Notes: a model not told the origin generated them from the letters alone. A DNA stretch of 35,153 nt from Diphasiastrum complanatum (GCA_029204225.1 MU835911.1:1-35153); one strand, 5' to 3'. Counted from the stretch's first letter, positions 9,560 through 19,760 are shown. Numbers and translations are program-made.

Positions 9560-10640
9560 GTACTAGAAATACATCAAATCTAAGAAGTAATAGTAGGCTT
9601 CTTCGTCTTCACTATCTTCTCCCTCATCTTCTTGTCCAAAGCCAAATCTTGTCCTTCGTCTTCGCCTTCGTCCTCTTCATCTTCATTCCCTTCTTATCCT
9701 TGGTTCCCTCCCATACTTTCTTTCACAAAGGAAGCGGATGCCCACTACATACACATTCACAAAATAAATTAATAATTATTAGCCAAACACTTGTCATAAA
9801 ATTGAAATGAAATACAAATTATGTAACAAAAATTTACCCTTGGATGTACGCCTTATGCCGCAAGATGATCAACCAAGGCACTATAGCCTTGGTGATATCC
9901 AATATTGTACTCGACATTTCATCACAAGAGTTTTGAGTTCCAAAAGACCCTTTAAGAATTCGGGCAAGATGCCTTTTTTATAATTAAAATATTAATACGA
10001 ATACTTTTGACTTGCCATAACTTTTTAAATGTGGCTTAGAAGTATGTCATATAACATATCATTGGAAAGCCCTTGTTGAGCACTTTCCAATGCACTAAAC
10101 TTCTCTAAATTTGGACTTACCACTAAAAGTTATGCCATTTTTAGTATGGAATCAAAATGTGGACTCAAAAAGTTATGTTACGTAGATTTCAAATTTGAGT
10201 GTTTTGATTGGTCCATGTGTATGAAAAATTTGAGAAAAAATATGAAAAGAATCTTTACAAAGGGTCTTTTTTGGATTTGGAACTCCTCTAATGATATACT
10301 TACACCCATAATCTTCAACCTACATCAACACAAATCGATGATTAGAAAAAAACAAAAAATTATTGGTAAACAATAAACATATGAAATGCAGTTAGCTAAA
10401 AGGGAATTGCTGACAAATTGGACATGCATATTGGCCTTGCCTCCCGATCCCAGGTGAGATTGGCCTAAAAGATAAGCCTTGATTTTGTTGCCTGTCTTTC
10501 TTGTTTAAAGCGCTCGAAATTAGGACGCTTGGATTCATAAACAATTTTTTCCCAATCTTTTTAGATGTCAATCCCGGCCTCTTCTTGCCTTACTACTAAT
10601 CGTCTTAATGATTGGTGATTATGACGAATATGCGTACACA
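9560..10640 (-). pseudogene. possible decayed coding sequence, family unknown
   Basis: Minus-strand frames give coding-like patches with no single open frame. Near 10560-10480 the patch is DWEKIVYESKRPNFERFKQE. Around 9980-9840 two frames compete. Near 9660-9580 an acidic C-terminal patch, EDEGEDSEDEEAYYYF, is followed by LDLMYF-stop. An acidic tail with such an ending is common at the C terminus of plant hAT-type transposases, but no catalytic motif could be read, so this is only a suggestion. The ORF at 10146-10376 on the plus strand looks like noise. Between the patches I see only AT-rich sequence. Confidence 0.2.
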
Positions 10641-10744
10641 TACTCGTCTTTGCCGATTTGTCATTAAATCGATTTGGTTGTGGAAACTCACGATACAATA
10701 TATCAAGTATCTTGTCTTTGTCCCCTTGGTCTTGTTGCTCTCAA

Positions 10745-11015
10745 GGGTTAAACAAAAGTGATGGAGGTGGTAAATATATCTCCAATAAATTTCATGATTT
10801 TTGTGAGCTTGAAGGCATCAAAAGAGAGTTCTTGTGCCTACTCTCCATCTCAAAATGGAGTGGCCGAGAGAAAGAATAGATCTCTATGTGAATGTGCAAA
10901 ATCTATGAGAATTGAGGCATCTTTGCCCAAATATTTTGGGGAGAAGCCATTAATTGTGCAAATTATCTTTGCAATAGGCTCCACAAATAGCTCTTGGAAA
11001 AAAGTCACCATATGA
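10745..11015 (+). pseudogene. Copia integrase core fragment, frameshifted
   Basis: Integrase inserts the cDNA into chromosomes using a D,D-35-E triad. One frame gives SDGGGKYISNKFHDFCELEG (normally SDNGGEYTS..F, holding the second Asp). After a frameshift near 10835 another gives CAYSPSQNGVAERKNRSL, with the catalytic Glu in VAERKN. The domain start, with the first Asp, is missing because the element is truncated at about 10745. The downstream ALPKYFGE-type region is visible at about 10918-10950. Confidence 0.85.
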
Positions 11016-11025
11016 AATCTTATAT

Positions 11026-11515
11026 TTGAAGAAGCCTAAGGTTGATCACTTAGAGTTTTTTGATGCATATGCTTTTCCCATATTCCCTTGGAAACAACAA
11101 GGAAGAAGGAAGATCCTAGTGCATGCAAAGGGATCACGGTTGGATACTCATCCACCAAGAAGGCCTATAGACTCTTTGTGTTCTCTACTTCTTAAGTTAT
11201 TAAAAGTAGAGATGTTGTCTTTCATGGAGATCAAGACTCATCTTTGAAGAGGCCAAGATCAAGAAGTCTATGTATGCATCACCAATTACTGATTTGTAAG
11301 ACAATCATGATGTGATGGGGTCGAGATTTGAAGAAGGCTCTCCTCATATTTTCTCACCAAGAAGATCCATGAGAGATAGAAACGAGCCTAAGAGGCTCTC
11401 ATATGTTGACAAAGGCAAACAAGTGGATCTTGATTCCACTAATTATGTTTTTTATTCTCTCATGAAGAGCCAAAGAATGTACAAGAGGCACTAAATACCA
11501 AGGAGTGGTATGATG
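11026..11515 (+). pseudogene. Copia integrase C-terminal region and linker to RT
   Basis: KPKVDHLEFFDAYAF matches the Copia block KPxVxHLRxFG.A, which follows the integrase core. Later frames give DRNEPKRLSYVDKGKQ, a basic linker of the kind found just upstream of the RT in Copia pol. The frame changes at least twice (between about 11090 and 11250, and near 11500). The part would bind DNA or position integrase; here it is non-functional. Confidence 0.65.
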
Positions 11516-12212
11516 CCATGAAGCAAGAGTATGATGCATTGATCACCAACAATACTTGGGAGCTTGTGGATCCTCCATCCAACAAGCATGTGATTGGTTG
11601 CAAGTGTGTATTTTGGATCAAGTTCAATCATGATGGAACCATCAACAAGCATAAAGCAAGATTATGTGCCAAAGGATTTGCTCAAATCCATGGTCTTGAT
11701 TATGAGGAGACCTTTGCACCTGTTGCAAAGATGGTGACAATAAGAATTCTTATTTCTCTTGCTAGTTTCTTTAAGTGGAAGGTGTTCCAATTAGATGTAT
11801 CCAATGCTTTTCTAAATGGTTATCTTGAGGAGGAGATCGATATGGAACAACTTCAAGGATTCATCAAGGATGAGTCCAAAGTGCTTGCTCTTCAAAAGTC
11901 TTTATGGACTCAACCAAGCACCAATATCATGGTATTCAAGACTTAATTCTTTTCTTATCTCACTAGGATTTACTCTTAGTGAATGATCCTTCCATGTACC
12001 AAAGCTTGTTGATAGCAATATTGTCATTCTTCTTATTTATGTTGATGACATTATTCTTCGTGGAAGTTGTATCAAGCTAGTTGATTAACTTAGATAGCAC
12101 TTGGATGTGAGTTTAAAATGCAAGATCTAGGAGAGAAACATTACATCCTAGGCCTAGAAATTGTTTTTTATAAAAATCATGTCTTTATATGCCAATCTAG
12201 ATAGCTCACTCT
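11512..12212 (+). pseudogene. Copia reverse transcriptase, well preserved but broken
   Basis: A 142-codon open frame (11518-11946) reads AMKQEYDAL, NTWELVDPP, CKCVFWIKFNHDGTINKHKA, YEETFAPVAKMVTIRILISL, FQLDVSNAFLNGYLEEEIDM. These are the fingers and palm of Copia RT, including the first catalytic Asp in LDVSNAF. The KSLYGLKQAPR region is frameshifted (11900-11945). LLIYVDDIIL, the intact YVDD metal-binding box, follows at 12029-12058 in another frame, then HYILGLEIVF. Frameshifts near 11945 and after 12070 kill it. It is better preserved than copy 1, where YVDD is lost. Confidence 0.9.
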
Positions 12213-12480
12213 ATGTTGAAAAAATTCCATATGGAAAATTCTAAGAGCATAGATACTCCAATGGAGAAAATTGTACAAATAATCCCATATTTCATGCAAG
12301 AAGCAAGCACATAGAAGTGGCACACCATTTTGCGAGAGGAAAGCTTATTGGAGGAGAAATCTATTTGGAGCATGTCAACGTCCTCTTCTTGTATTGCCGA
12401 TCTACTCACCAAGCCTTTGAGCAAAAGTGCTTCATCAAGCATCTAATCTTAGAGTTATATCAAGATCAATGCTTAAATCT
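12213..12480 (+). pseudogene. Copia connection/RNase H with internal deletion
   Basis: MLKKFHMENSKSIDTPM (12213-12263) is the normal end of the RT/connection region. Only a few codons later the sequence reads NNPIFHARSKHIEVAHH and GGEIYLEHV, which belong to the RNase H C terminus. The Asp-containing core and the SSTEAEY block that copy 1 still shows between these points are gone, so a clean internal deletion of several hundred bases is inferred near 12275-12285. The end of pol then leads into the polypurine tract. Confidence 0.8.
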
Positions 12481-12495
12481 TCATAGATAATTTTT

Positions 12496-12504
12496 TAGGA
12501 GGAG
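12496..12504 (+). other. polypurine tract of Copia copy 3
   Basis: AGGAGGAG directly before the TG of the LTR, equivalent to AAGGAGGAG in copy 1. Confidence 0.7.
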
Positions 12505-13212
12505 TGTGAAGAATTAAAAAAGATTATCTATGTTAGATATAGGGGTTTTATGTTTTTTATATCAAGCATCTAGGTGTAGGATGTTGATAGGAACAAATTT
12601 GGCATAGATGACAAATTATGCATTTCCACTTGTAATGCCACTATTGAGCAAAAAATAGAGCAAGAGGCTAAACTCGTGCCAATTAGAGTGTAGACAAGTG
12701 TAATGCTTTGTTTGATGAATTGTAAGAGGTCCAATAGGATTTAGAGGTGGAACCATGTGAGGTCCAATAGAAATTTGAGGTTTGCTTGAAAATAGTCCAA
12801 TAGAATTAAGAGGTGCATAGATCAATGGTCCAATAGGATTAAGAGGTGACAAAGTGTGGTCCAACCATAGTTAAGCATAGTGGTAGCTCGTGGATCTACT
12901 AGTATCATTGTACTCCTCATTTTGGATCTAACTGATTTGGAGATTGTGTGGATTTCTAGCTTTCTCTGTCCACCCGAGAGCTCATGATGATTTTCTCTCT
13001 CTACCCGAGGAGAGCAGCTTATTTTTACTTAGAATAACCTTTTAATACTTCCTACACATGTGACTGAGAGTTGGAAGTGATTGAATGCATGTAGTAGTGT
13101 GTTTTTGCCATAGAATCAAAGATAGATCTTGAATCTCAATCTAGTCTTGATCTTGGTGCATCTACACACCTTAGGAGATTACAAGTACATGTTGTGGCAC
13201 GTGTGAATCTAC
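12505..13212 (+). repeat. 3' LTR of Copia copy 3
   Basis: Starts TGTGAAGAATT after the polypurine tract. The right end is not proven. The best estimate is TCTACA at about 13212, directly before the left arm of the large inverted repeat. The LTR carries a 33-base minisatellite. No second copy of this LTR is present in the window. Confidence 0.55.
12729..12867 (+). repeat. 33-bp minisatellite inside the LTR
   Basis: GTCCAATAG (the last unit GTCCAACCA) starts at 12729, 12762, 12795, 12828 and 12859. Spacing is 33, 33, 33 and 31. Each unit reads roughly GTCCAATAGGATTAAGAGGTG plus 12 variable bases. Because 33 is divisible by three, the minus strand shows an 11-residue PLNPIGPL-type periodicity in the open frame 12616-12864. 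I treat that as a by-product. Confidence 0.9.
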
Positions 13213-14586
13213 AATGCAGCTTAAAAAATAACATGGCTGTTAACATGACATCAATGACACACTCTCTCCCTAGTTATAGTGCATTGAGGTTTGTAGACAT
13301 TGCTTCAGAAATGACATGGATATTAACATGACCAGTCACTTGGCTGGGTTTACATCATTACATATCTACATCTTCAAAATAGTTTGGCCCCAATAAATAG
13401 AACTTGCCTTTATGATGTCAATTTTAATACGTTAGACAAAGTTAGCTCATTTAAACTTCTGTATCATATACAAAATCTCTAAACTGCACATTAAATGTAT
13501 AATTTATTACAAAGCAGGGCTCCACACACTTTGTAATTTACAATCATTCTCTAATTTGCCATTAATTTAAGTCATTTAGAATGAAATAAAACGACACTTA
13601 GGATGAAATGGTAATTAATGTTTAATGATATAATTGGCCTACTCCCTTTTCAATATAGATTAAGATAATTCTTGTTAAATTTGAGATAACACTTAGATGC
13701 CTATCCTAGAACAATTTGCATTCAAAATAAGATTAAAGATCACCAAACAATTTCTGTACTGAATGTAAAAAATTTGTAGGTTTGGGACTTCTATGTGGAT
13801 TCCTTTGGGATGCATAAAAACCCATGAAAACTATTAAAAATTAATATCGAGTCATCAAAAGTTTGCATTTCCTAAACCTCAACAACTCAAAACTTAACTT
13901 TGAAGATTAAGTCATAAACCTGGTAATCCTTAAAAGGTTTGCCACAAAAAATACCATTTCTATCCTATGTAGCGAGATTCCAAAAATCAACAAACATTTG
14001 CAAAATGAGAAAATAAACAAATAAACATGTAAATATAGATGAATATGCATTGAAAGAATCTAAACACCCAAAACATGACCTATGCTGGATGGCTACAATA
14101 TGTGATGAGCTAACAAATGACTCATACCACATGAATTAACTCGTGCAGTGAATTTAGTCATAAATCACAATTGCATCCATAAGCTATTGCTAACAAATAG
14201 AACTAGGTGCACCCTAGAACTACAAAAAAGAAATGTGGCTTGTTGCCCGTTGTGATGTTACTGTTTAATTATTTGATTGTAACCTCCGTCCTATCCAAAA
14301 GAAGGAACAACTTCTATGTTGGTCACGTGATAAGTCTTAGAAGCATTCCCACACAAGCATATGGTCATAATGAAACTCTTCCCAATCATATGGTACTATT
14401 TAAATACACTATGTGCCATTTAGATATAATAAGTAGGGAAGAAAGATGCATAGGCCTTTTCATTTCTCTACTTGGCTCAAGAATCCTAACATCATTTTAA
14501 GGAATGAGTTTTATCTAAGCCTTGTTGACATTTGATATTATTGTATTTGTTGACATGCGATATTAGGGTACTTCTTGTGATAATCG
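13213..14586 (+). repeat. left arm of a 1.35 kb inverted repeat
   Basis: Sequence from ATGCAGCTT..AACATGG to TTCTTGTGATAATC recurs as its reverse complement at 21190-22532. Matching landmarks include GACCAGTCACT.GGCTGGG (13341 against 22400), the GATGTCAATTTTAATAC block, and AAGGCCTATGCATC near the inner end (the complement here). Divergence and small indels show it is old. The inner part holds no recognisable protein; a 97-codon frame at 14207-14500 has no support. It may be two copies of one non-autonomous element inserted in opposite orientation. Confidence 0.85.
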
Positions 14587-14769
14587 GCTCAACTTTTCTT
14601 TTAATGCTATCTTAATGACCCATAATAATGCTATCACTTCGACCCCCTCACATCATACGTCCGAATTGACTCGCAACACCGCAAAACCGCAAAGCACCGC
14701 ACGACTGCAACAAACCTCCTAATGCACAACAATATAGAAATGTCCCTAGTTACCATAGTCAAACCAAAA
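14587..14769. other. no recognised gene
   Basis: Contains CGCAAAACCGCAAAGCACCGCACGAC-like short repeats of ACCGCA but no coding or element signal. A weak similarity to CTGCAAAACCGCAAAG at 27919 exists. Confidence 0.35.
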
Positions 14770-15065
14770 AATCCATTATTTTTGCCCTCATAATCCATTT
14801 TTTGTTCCCTTCTTTCCCTTTCCCATAAAATTCGTCGCTTTTTGTAAGAAACATTCCTAACTATGTATAGTATTTTGAATCAACAACCATGTACACATAC
14901 AATTGATTGTCAACCGCATTTCATTCATCATATTTTGGTATTCCAAATAATGTCCAACTGTAGCATAATATTATTGTTTACAATTTAGTCATGCGTCTTC
15001 CACCAAATGTTTGCTGCAGAAAGCAGACCATACAATATGAGTAGTCCAACAAAAATTCACAACAC
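14770..15065 (+). repeat. dispersed repeat, copy also at 34895-35110
   Basis: TTCTTTCCCTTTCCCATAAA, TGTAAGAAACATT.CTAACTAT and CCAACAAAAATTCACAAC occur in the same order at 34927, 34970 and 35090. The right-hand copy is shorter in the middle and lies downstream of a Gypsy gag fragment. This block is therefore probably internal or flanking sequence of that element family. Confidence 0.75.
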
Positions 15066-15559
15066 CATGTCGATGACAAATAACTGGTACTCTATGTTCC
15101 AAATTTTGAATTCTTGGATCTGTTGTCTTGCTCATTCTGCCATCTGTTGTTATCTTTTCCAAATCAATTATTGTAAATTTACTGGGTTGCCAAACTCCTC
15201 TTCAATGGTCGCGTAATTAGGCTATCTCCTGTGTCGCATAGGTCTCCCTCGTATGTCCACGTTAGCCATGGCTTCCTTATAGCATTCATAACAATGGAAC
15301 AACAAATTATCCCACACAACTTATAAGCTCTAACCATGATCTTTACTTCACAATCGATCAATATACTACAATTTCAATGCATTTGCTATTGAAGGTCTTA
15401 TTGAGATCGACGCAAGCGTAATATTATTGTTCCAAAGTTGACCTTTTAATGAGCTCCACCTCATCTAACCACTAACCAATGCCATTGCTGAACGGGACAC
15501 ATATACCACCTCATTCTTAATTACTACTTAATGTTAGCACCTCGTCGGCTCAACTTTTT
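15066..15559. other. no recognised gene
   Basis: AT-rich; the short open frames at 15007-15216 (plus) and 15179-15361 (minus) show no domain and no splice context. Confidence 0.35.
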
Positions 15560-15690
15560 CATTTTATGAGAGAGAAGGATGTCGAATTATGTTACTGTCA
15601 TGCCAAAACATGTTGGCTGATATTCCAACAAAGCCTTTGCCAAAGGGTAAACACATTACCTTAGTTAGTATGTTACCTTAGTTAGTGTGT
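15560..15690 (+). pseudogene. Copia RNase H C-terminal fragment (partial duplicate)
   Basis: KDVELCYCHAKTCWLIF-type sequence across frames, then PTKPLPKGKHIT, matches the end of a Copia pol (normally MLADILTKPL). The same segment recurs at 16270-16400 with GATATTCCAACAAAG and TTTGCCAAAGGGTAAACACATTAC. Because it lies upstream of the earlier part of the same domain (15735-15890), it must come from a separate copy or a local duplication. It is too short to be functional. Confidence 0.75.
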
Positions 15691-15734
15691 TATGATAGAG
15701 ATTCCAAGGATGCACGAGTTCTAAATGCCTATTC

Positions 15735-16400
15735 AGACTCATATTGGGCTAGAGAAACAGATACTAGAAAAATCCACCTTTGGCTACCTATGCTTTCTTG
15801 TAGGAGAACCAATTTCATGGAACAATCAAAAGCAAAAATTCATTTCCTTGTCCATTTCTGAGTCCGAATACGTTGCAGGCTAAAAGCATGGTTTCGTGGT
15901 ACAACATGGACTGTCAAGGACACTAGTTTTTTTGGGGTAGAAATGCACTCAAAAAAGATTTATTGTTTAACATTCTAAAGTAGGTCCACTAGAGCTGAAG
16001 AGACTATGTGGGCCCATCGTTACTAGGGATGCCTTCATTGCATTACCTCATGGGTAGCCTCTATCAAGCACTCTCCTAAATTCCCAAAAAGTGAAATGTA
16101 CTACCAAAAGGTATAACGAAAAATGGTTTTTTTTGTACCACCAATGATTACTCCAAGATTTGAAATTTCAACAGATCAAACCAATAATACTACATTGCGA
16201 CAATCAAAACTACTTTGTTTTTTCTCTCAACCCACGAACTCACTAAACACATTGAAGTTCAATTTCATTTTCCTAGAGAGAGTTTAGAATAAGGATGTCG
16301 AATTAAGTTACTATCATACCGATAACATGTTGACCGATATTCCAACAAAGTCTTTGCCAAAGGGTAAACACATTACTTAGTTAGTATGTTAATTCTTCAT
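15735..16400 (+). pseudogene. Copia RNase H remnant, second Copia family
   Basis: TDTRKSTFGYLCFLVGEPI-like sequence runs across two frames, then SWNNQKQKFISLSISESEYVAG ends at a TAA near 15882. SESEY corresponds to the catalytic STEAEY. About 300 bases of unrelated or strongly decayed sequence follow. CDNQNYFVFSLNPRTH (about 16197-16243), TKHIEVQFHF, KDVELSYYHTDNMLTDI and PTKSLPKGK end the domain. The wording differs from the 1.3 kb and 12.3 kb elements, so this is another Copia lineage. Frameshifts and stops are numerous. Confidence 0.8.
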
Positions 16401-16422
16401 TCAGGTTTTTAGTGGTAAGCTT

Positions 16423-16431
16423 AAGGGGGAG
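16423..16431 (+). other. polypurine tract and LTR start of second Copia family
   Basis: AAGGGGGAG is followed by TATTGCACATTAATTTTAC about 20 bases after the end of the RNase H remnant, as expected for the 3' LTR junction. The LTR's far end cannot be located. Confidence 0.6.
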
Positions 16432-16433
16432 TA

Positions 16434-18130
16434 TTGCACATTAATTTTACTCCTGACCTAAATTCATTTCCGAGTAATCATATACAATTTAAATACTCAC
16501 TCTCTAGAACACCCTACATAAAATGATCTGTTATGTAAACCAATCTTCAATTTTACAAGCATTTAGTTTGGCTTCACATTAGCCTAAAAGGATTTTGTGA
16601 TCAACTTTAGTTCTCCAAAGCCCATACTTAAATGATACTTATCACCTCTTTTTGACATGCCTTTAGTGGAATTCTTGTTTTAATTTTGTTTTAGCAGGGA
16701 TGCGAGGTTATATTCAAGTCTGTGTAACAAAGAACTTCCATGGAAATTTCAATGATCTCCAAGGTGCATGACCTTATCATTGGTCTATGTTTCTGGTAAG
16801 TATTTATAGGTTAGATGAATTTCAAATTTTTGACTTAATTTATTGTATTATGTTTTTGGTAAGCTTTAACTAATGAAATTATTAACTTTTCAATTTAGAT
16901 TTGTGAATTTGACTATACCCCAATCTCACAATTACATTAGCCATTGGTGGAGGATGTATCCAAATTATTTTCTATATTGGATGTGTCTTGAAGTCTACAT
17001 GCTTGATGGTTGCAAAGATTATCTAAAATTGTGAATACTAAAAAGTGAATAGCTTTAATATTAATCATGATTATTGTGAATTCTATTCGCTATTATAATA
17101 AGTATCGATCCTGATTACTTGTGAATATTGATCGTGTTTACTAAAATATTATGAGTACTTATCATTATTATTGTGAATATAAGAGTTGTGAATACTTGAG
17201 GATCATTGCCAACTTGAGCTGCCTTTTGAAATTTGTTTCTTTTTTACCAAAATTCCAAAATGGGGCACATGTTTTTAGCCAAATATTAAACCCTTTATAA
17301 GAAACTATCATCAAGCGAAGATCACCTATTATGTGCAATCTTAACTCTACAATTGTAAAAATTGTTAACTACTTTTTGTGGTAGTGGATGTGGTAGTGTA
17401 AGCTCTTGCAACTTAAAATGTTAAAAAAAACAGACCAATCTCACCATAACTGAACTTACCAATAACCACCTTTTTAGGAAAAAGCTTCTAAATGCATTTG
17501 TTTGTATCTAAAAGATAAAATTGTAATTAAAAAGATCTCCTTTATGAATCCAACAATTTCACCATTATGGAAAGGCCTTTGTGGTATGATACGACGAGGT
17601 TTTTGTTTTATTCTGAGGAGACAAATGAATCCCAACACCTAAATAGGAATCTCATGTCCTTAGAATTCCGTGTACCTAATCATTTGTTTGATTACTTCTA
17701 GATGAGTACTCATTTAATCCCAGGGCGGTAAATCCAATCATAGGTAGTGATATGACCTGCCAACTAAACAAAGTACAGCTAAGATAATTACAACCTATGA
17801 TATAGGCCTTGGTGTCTAATAATATGCAGGTTTGAAAGTACGCACATAGCCAGTATAAAAAGTTTAGAACAACATAGCCGGGGGTGAAATAGTTAAGAAA
17901 AGGGAAATGTCAATATGCAGAGAATGTACTAAGCAGGCAGTATGTGTTTACTCTATACACTAATAGTAATGTAACCTTGATTGATTTTAAGCTTTCTGGT
18001 TCTTACAATGCTTAACCTCATAATCTTAAACATTGAAATATTGTATGGTACACTATCTTACCAAAGGCACGTTGAGGAAGAACAACAGTTGTATAGTTTA
18101 ACTTGCACAAAAATATTATCACAAAGTTGA
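16434..18130. other. LTR start, then AT-rich sequence without a recognised gene
   Basis: The first few hundred bases are presumably the 3' LTR of the Copia remnant before it. Around 17030-17200 the word GTGAAT(A/T) with ATTATTGTGAAT variants recurs irregularly (an old degenerate repeat). No coding frame, RNA gene or terminal inverted repeat is supported. Confidence 0.4.
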
Positions 18131-18137
18131 AGATCAC

Positions 18138-18267
18138 CTTTGCATCGTCAACAATCAACTTGTGTATCACATCCAAGGCACAAAACTTCCCCCACCTACC
18201 ATTTTTGTATAGTAACCAGATTCCAGTTGGTTTGACAACCCAGTCTAGATTCGGATTTCCTTCATAG
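18138..18267 (-). CDS. exon-like block, protein family unknown
   Basis: On the minus strand CTACCTTTCACAG (acceptor) precedes an open 130-base segment ending GATGCAAAG, followed by GTGATCTTC (donor). It encodes YEGNPNLDWVVKPTGIWLL and YKNGRWGKFCALDVIHKLIV, then DDAK. The composition (Trp, Gly, Lys, Asp balanced, no low complexity) looks like a genuine globular protein and unlike the surrounding AT-rich noise. I do not recognise the family. No convincing neighbouring exon was found, although CCCCTCAG and CAGGTAATG signals occur upstream near 18700-18740. It could be an exon of a gene broken by the retroelement at 18993-20121, or a captured gene fragment. Confidence 0.35.
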
Positions 18268-18992
18268 CTGTGAAAGGTAGGAAGAAAACGATAAGTTTTG
18301 ACGTCATATACGCAAATAGATGCTCATAACAATGTATGCATTCTCCAACCTCCACTGACATTGCTGGTACAAAGCCAACGGTTTTATAGATTCTAATTTT
18401 ACTATAACTTAGATTGCAAAAAGACGTCAATCTATAAAACATAAAGCAATTAAGAAGCACAACAAGATAGTAGCACACTTCAGACAGACCATGTCTATTC
18501 TTGTATACAGGTTTCTCTGGCTAAAAATCCTTACTTGATGCAAGTTGTAGCAGTGGATTTGCTATTTGTTTTATGCTAAGTCCATGTCCAGTTTAATTCG
18601 AATTAAAAACCAAAGACAGACCATTAAACCTGCAGATTGCACGTGTAACAATCGCAAGACATACTTATCTAACTAAGACATCTTGGGGATCTGGACATTA
18701 CCTGACTTCTAGGGTGGAATCACAACACAACGACTGAGGGGAAAAGGGAGCCACACTTTGTTAAGCACATCGACTGAACGATGGGATTATAAGCTTCAAT
18801 GACAGGCTATCGGCAGTTGGCAACACATGACAAAGATACAAGGATCATTTACAACTAGGGAGGCAACTTAGAGGCGTAAATAGGATTGCTGGACAACAAG
18901 ACATGAAGAAGTCCCTGAGCTATACATCGAGAGTTCAGGAGCACGAATCTCCTGTGGAAGCCAGCAATGACTGTGCCAGCGGAGCTAAAGAG
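18268..18992. other. no firm feature; possible introns or flank on minus strand
   Basis: The minus strand has long partly open frames near 18700-18990 and splice-like signals, but no domain. Nothing can be called with confidence. Confidence 0.3.
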
Positions 18993-19087
18993 AATCAAAT
19001 GAATAAGAATGTAGTTAGTTTACGTGTTTCTCTTTCACGCTCTCTCTCCCTCTCCTCCTGCTTGCGTTGATCTCCTGAAATGTATCA
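18993..19087 (+). repeat. left LTR, only its 3' ~95 bp recognisable
   Basis: Matches the end of the right LTR (20026-20121) and ends in CA right before the primer-binding site. The upstream part has been replaced by unrelated sequence, so the left LTR is truncated or recombined. Confidence 0.75.
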
Positions 19088-19100
19088 TGGTATCAGAGCC
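19088..19100 (+). other. primer-binding site for initiator Met tRNA
   Basis: TGGTATCAGAGCC directly after the LTR CA. This is the standard plant Copia site complementary to the 3' end of initiator tRNA-Met. Confidence 0.9.
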
Positions 19101-19179
19101 AGCCCTCTCACATGCATTCTGATTATTTGACATTCTACTGATCTTGTTTCAGATCTGATTTGTTTAATTGTATTTAGGT

Positions 19180-19330
19180 TTGTTTCCAGAATTTGGATGG
19201 GCATAATTTTCATTTGTGGAAGTTTAAAATGCAAATGGTTTTAGAGGAGAAAGATCTTTGGGATTTGGTGGTGAATCCAATTCCTCCTATGAAGATGCTA
19301 CTTCCACCTATACTGAAGGCTTATGAGAAG
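19180..19330 (+). pseudogene. Copia gag N-terminal scrap
   Basis: The plus frame reads LDGHNFHLWKFKMQMVLEEK and DLWDLVVNPIPPM, the standard start of Copia Gag (LDGxNYxxWKxKMxxxL). It lies about 90 bases behind the primer-binding site. The frame then reads AYEK and hits a stop. Gag would build the virus-like particle; this piece is under a third of a gag gene and nothing of the zinc knuckle remains. Confidence 0.8.
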
Positions 19331-19399
19331 TGAAACAATCAAACAAAGTGAACTGCATCAACCAGCAGTCAACCAACAATCAACTAAGAGTTGCCTAAA

Positions 19400-19760
19400 A
19401 CAAGCAACTAATCAAGAAAACAATGATCAAAGGCTAGCTCTTTGAAGATGCCAGAAAGTTGAATTAAAGCAAAGTCTGTGTGCAGGTGAAGGAAGAGACG
19501 TCTTCTACCATAGTCCACATGAAGAAGCAGTTTAGAAGCACAGACCAAAGAGGAGTCAGGATCAAATAGTTGTTGAAGCAAGCAACAAAATATACAATTA
19601 ATGATCAAAGTGGACCTTCTTGCAGATGTCAGAAAGCTGGATAAGAGGACATGTGCAGATGTTGGAAAGCACTGATGTTTCCAACATAGCCCACATGAAG
19701 TTCTTGACATAGACCATGAAGACCCAAGATCAAAACAAAACCAATGTGCTTTCACGTGAA
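19400..19760 (+). repeat. direct repeat, about 178 bp period, two diverged units
   Basis: CAAGCAAC..A..AATGATCAAAG, AGATG.CAGAAAG.T and CATAG.CCACATGAAG.A recur with a shift of about 175-180 bases. The minus-strand 125-codon frame here is low-content and follows the repeat, so I do not call it a gene. Confidence 0.6.

Larger units (their letters stand above)
10745..13212 (+). mobile_element. Ty1/Copia element, copy 3 (5' truncated)
   Basis: On the plus strand the order is integrase core end (10755-11015), integrase C-terminal/linker (11026-11500), RT (11512-12210), a deleted RNase H (12213-12480), polypurine tract (12496-12504) and 3' LTR (12505-about 13212). Gag, protease, the integrase zinc finger and any 5' LTR are absent. 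Protein motifs are close to copy 1, for example AKMVTIRILISL and ARSKHIEVAHH, so both belong to one lineage. The LTR starts TGTGAAGAATT and otherwise differs. Confidence 0.85.

Noticed and set aside
12616-12864. 82-codon ORF with PLNPIGPL repeats as a collagen-like or repeat protein
   Set aside because: It lies inside an LTR and simply reflects the 33-bp minisatellite on the opposite strand.
12729-12867. Regularly spaced repeat as a CRISPR-like array
   Set aside because: Units are contiguous, diverge between each other and lie in a plant LTR; spacers are not unique sequences of constant design.
19088-19100. TGGTATCAGAGCC as part of a tRNA gene
   Set aside because: Only the complement of a tRNA 3' end is present, right after an LTR, so it is a primer-binding site.
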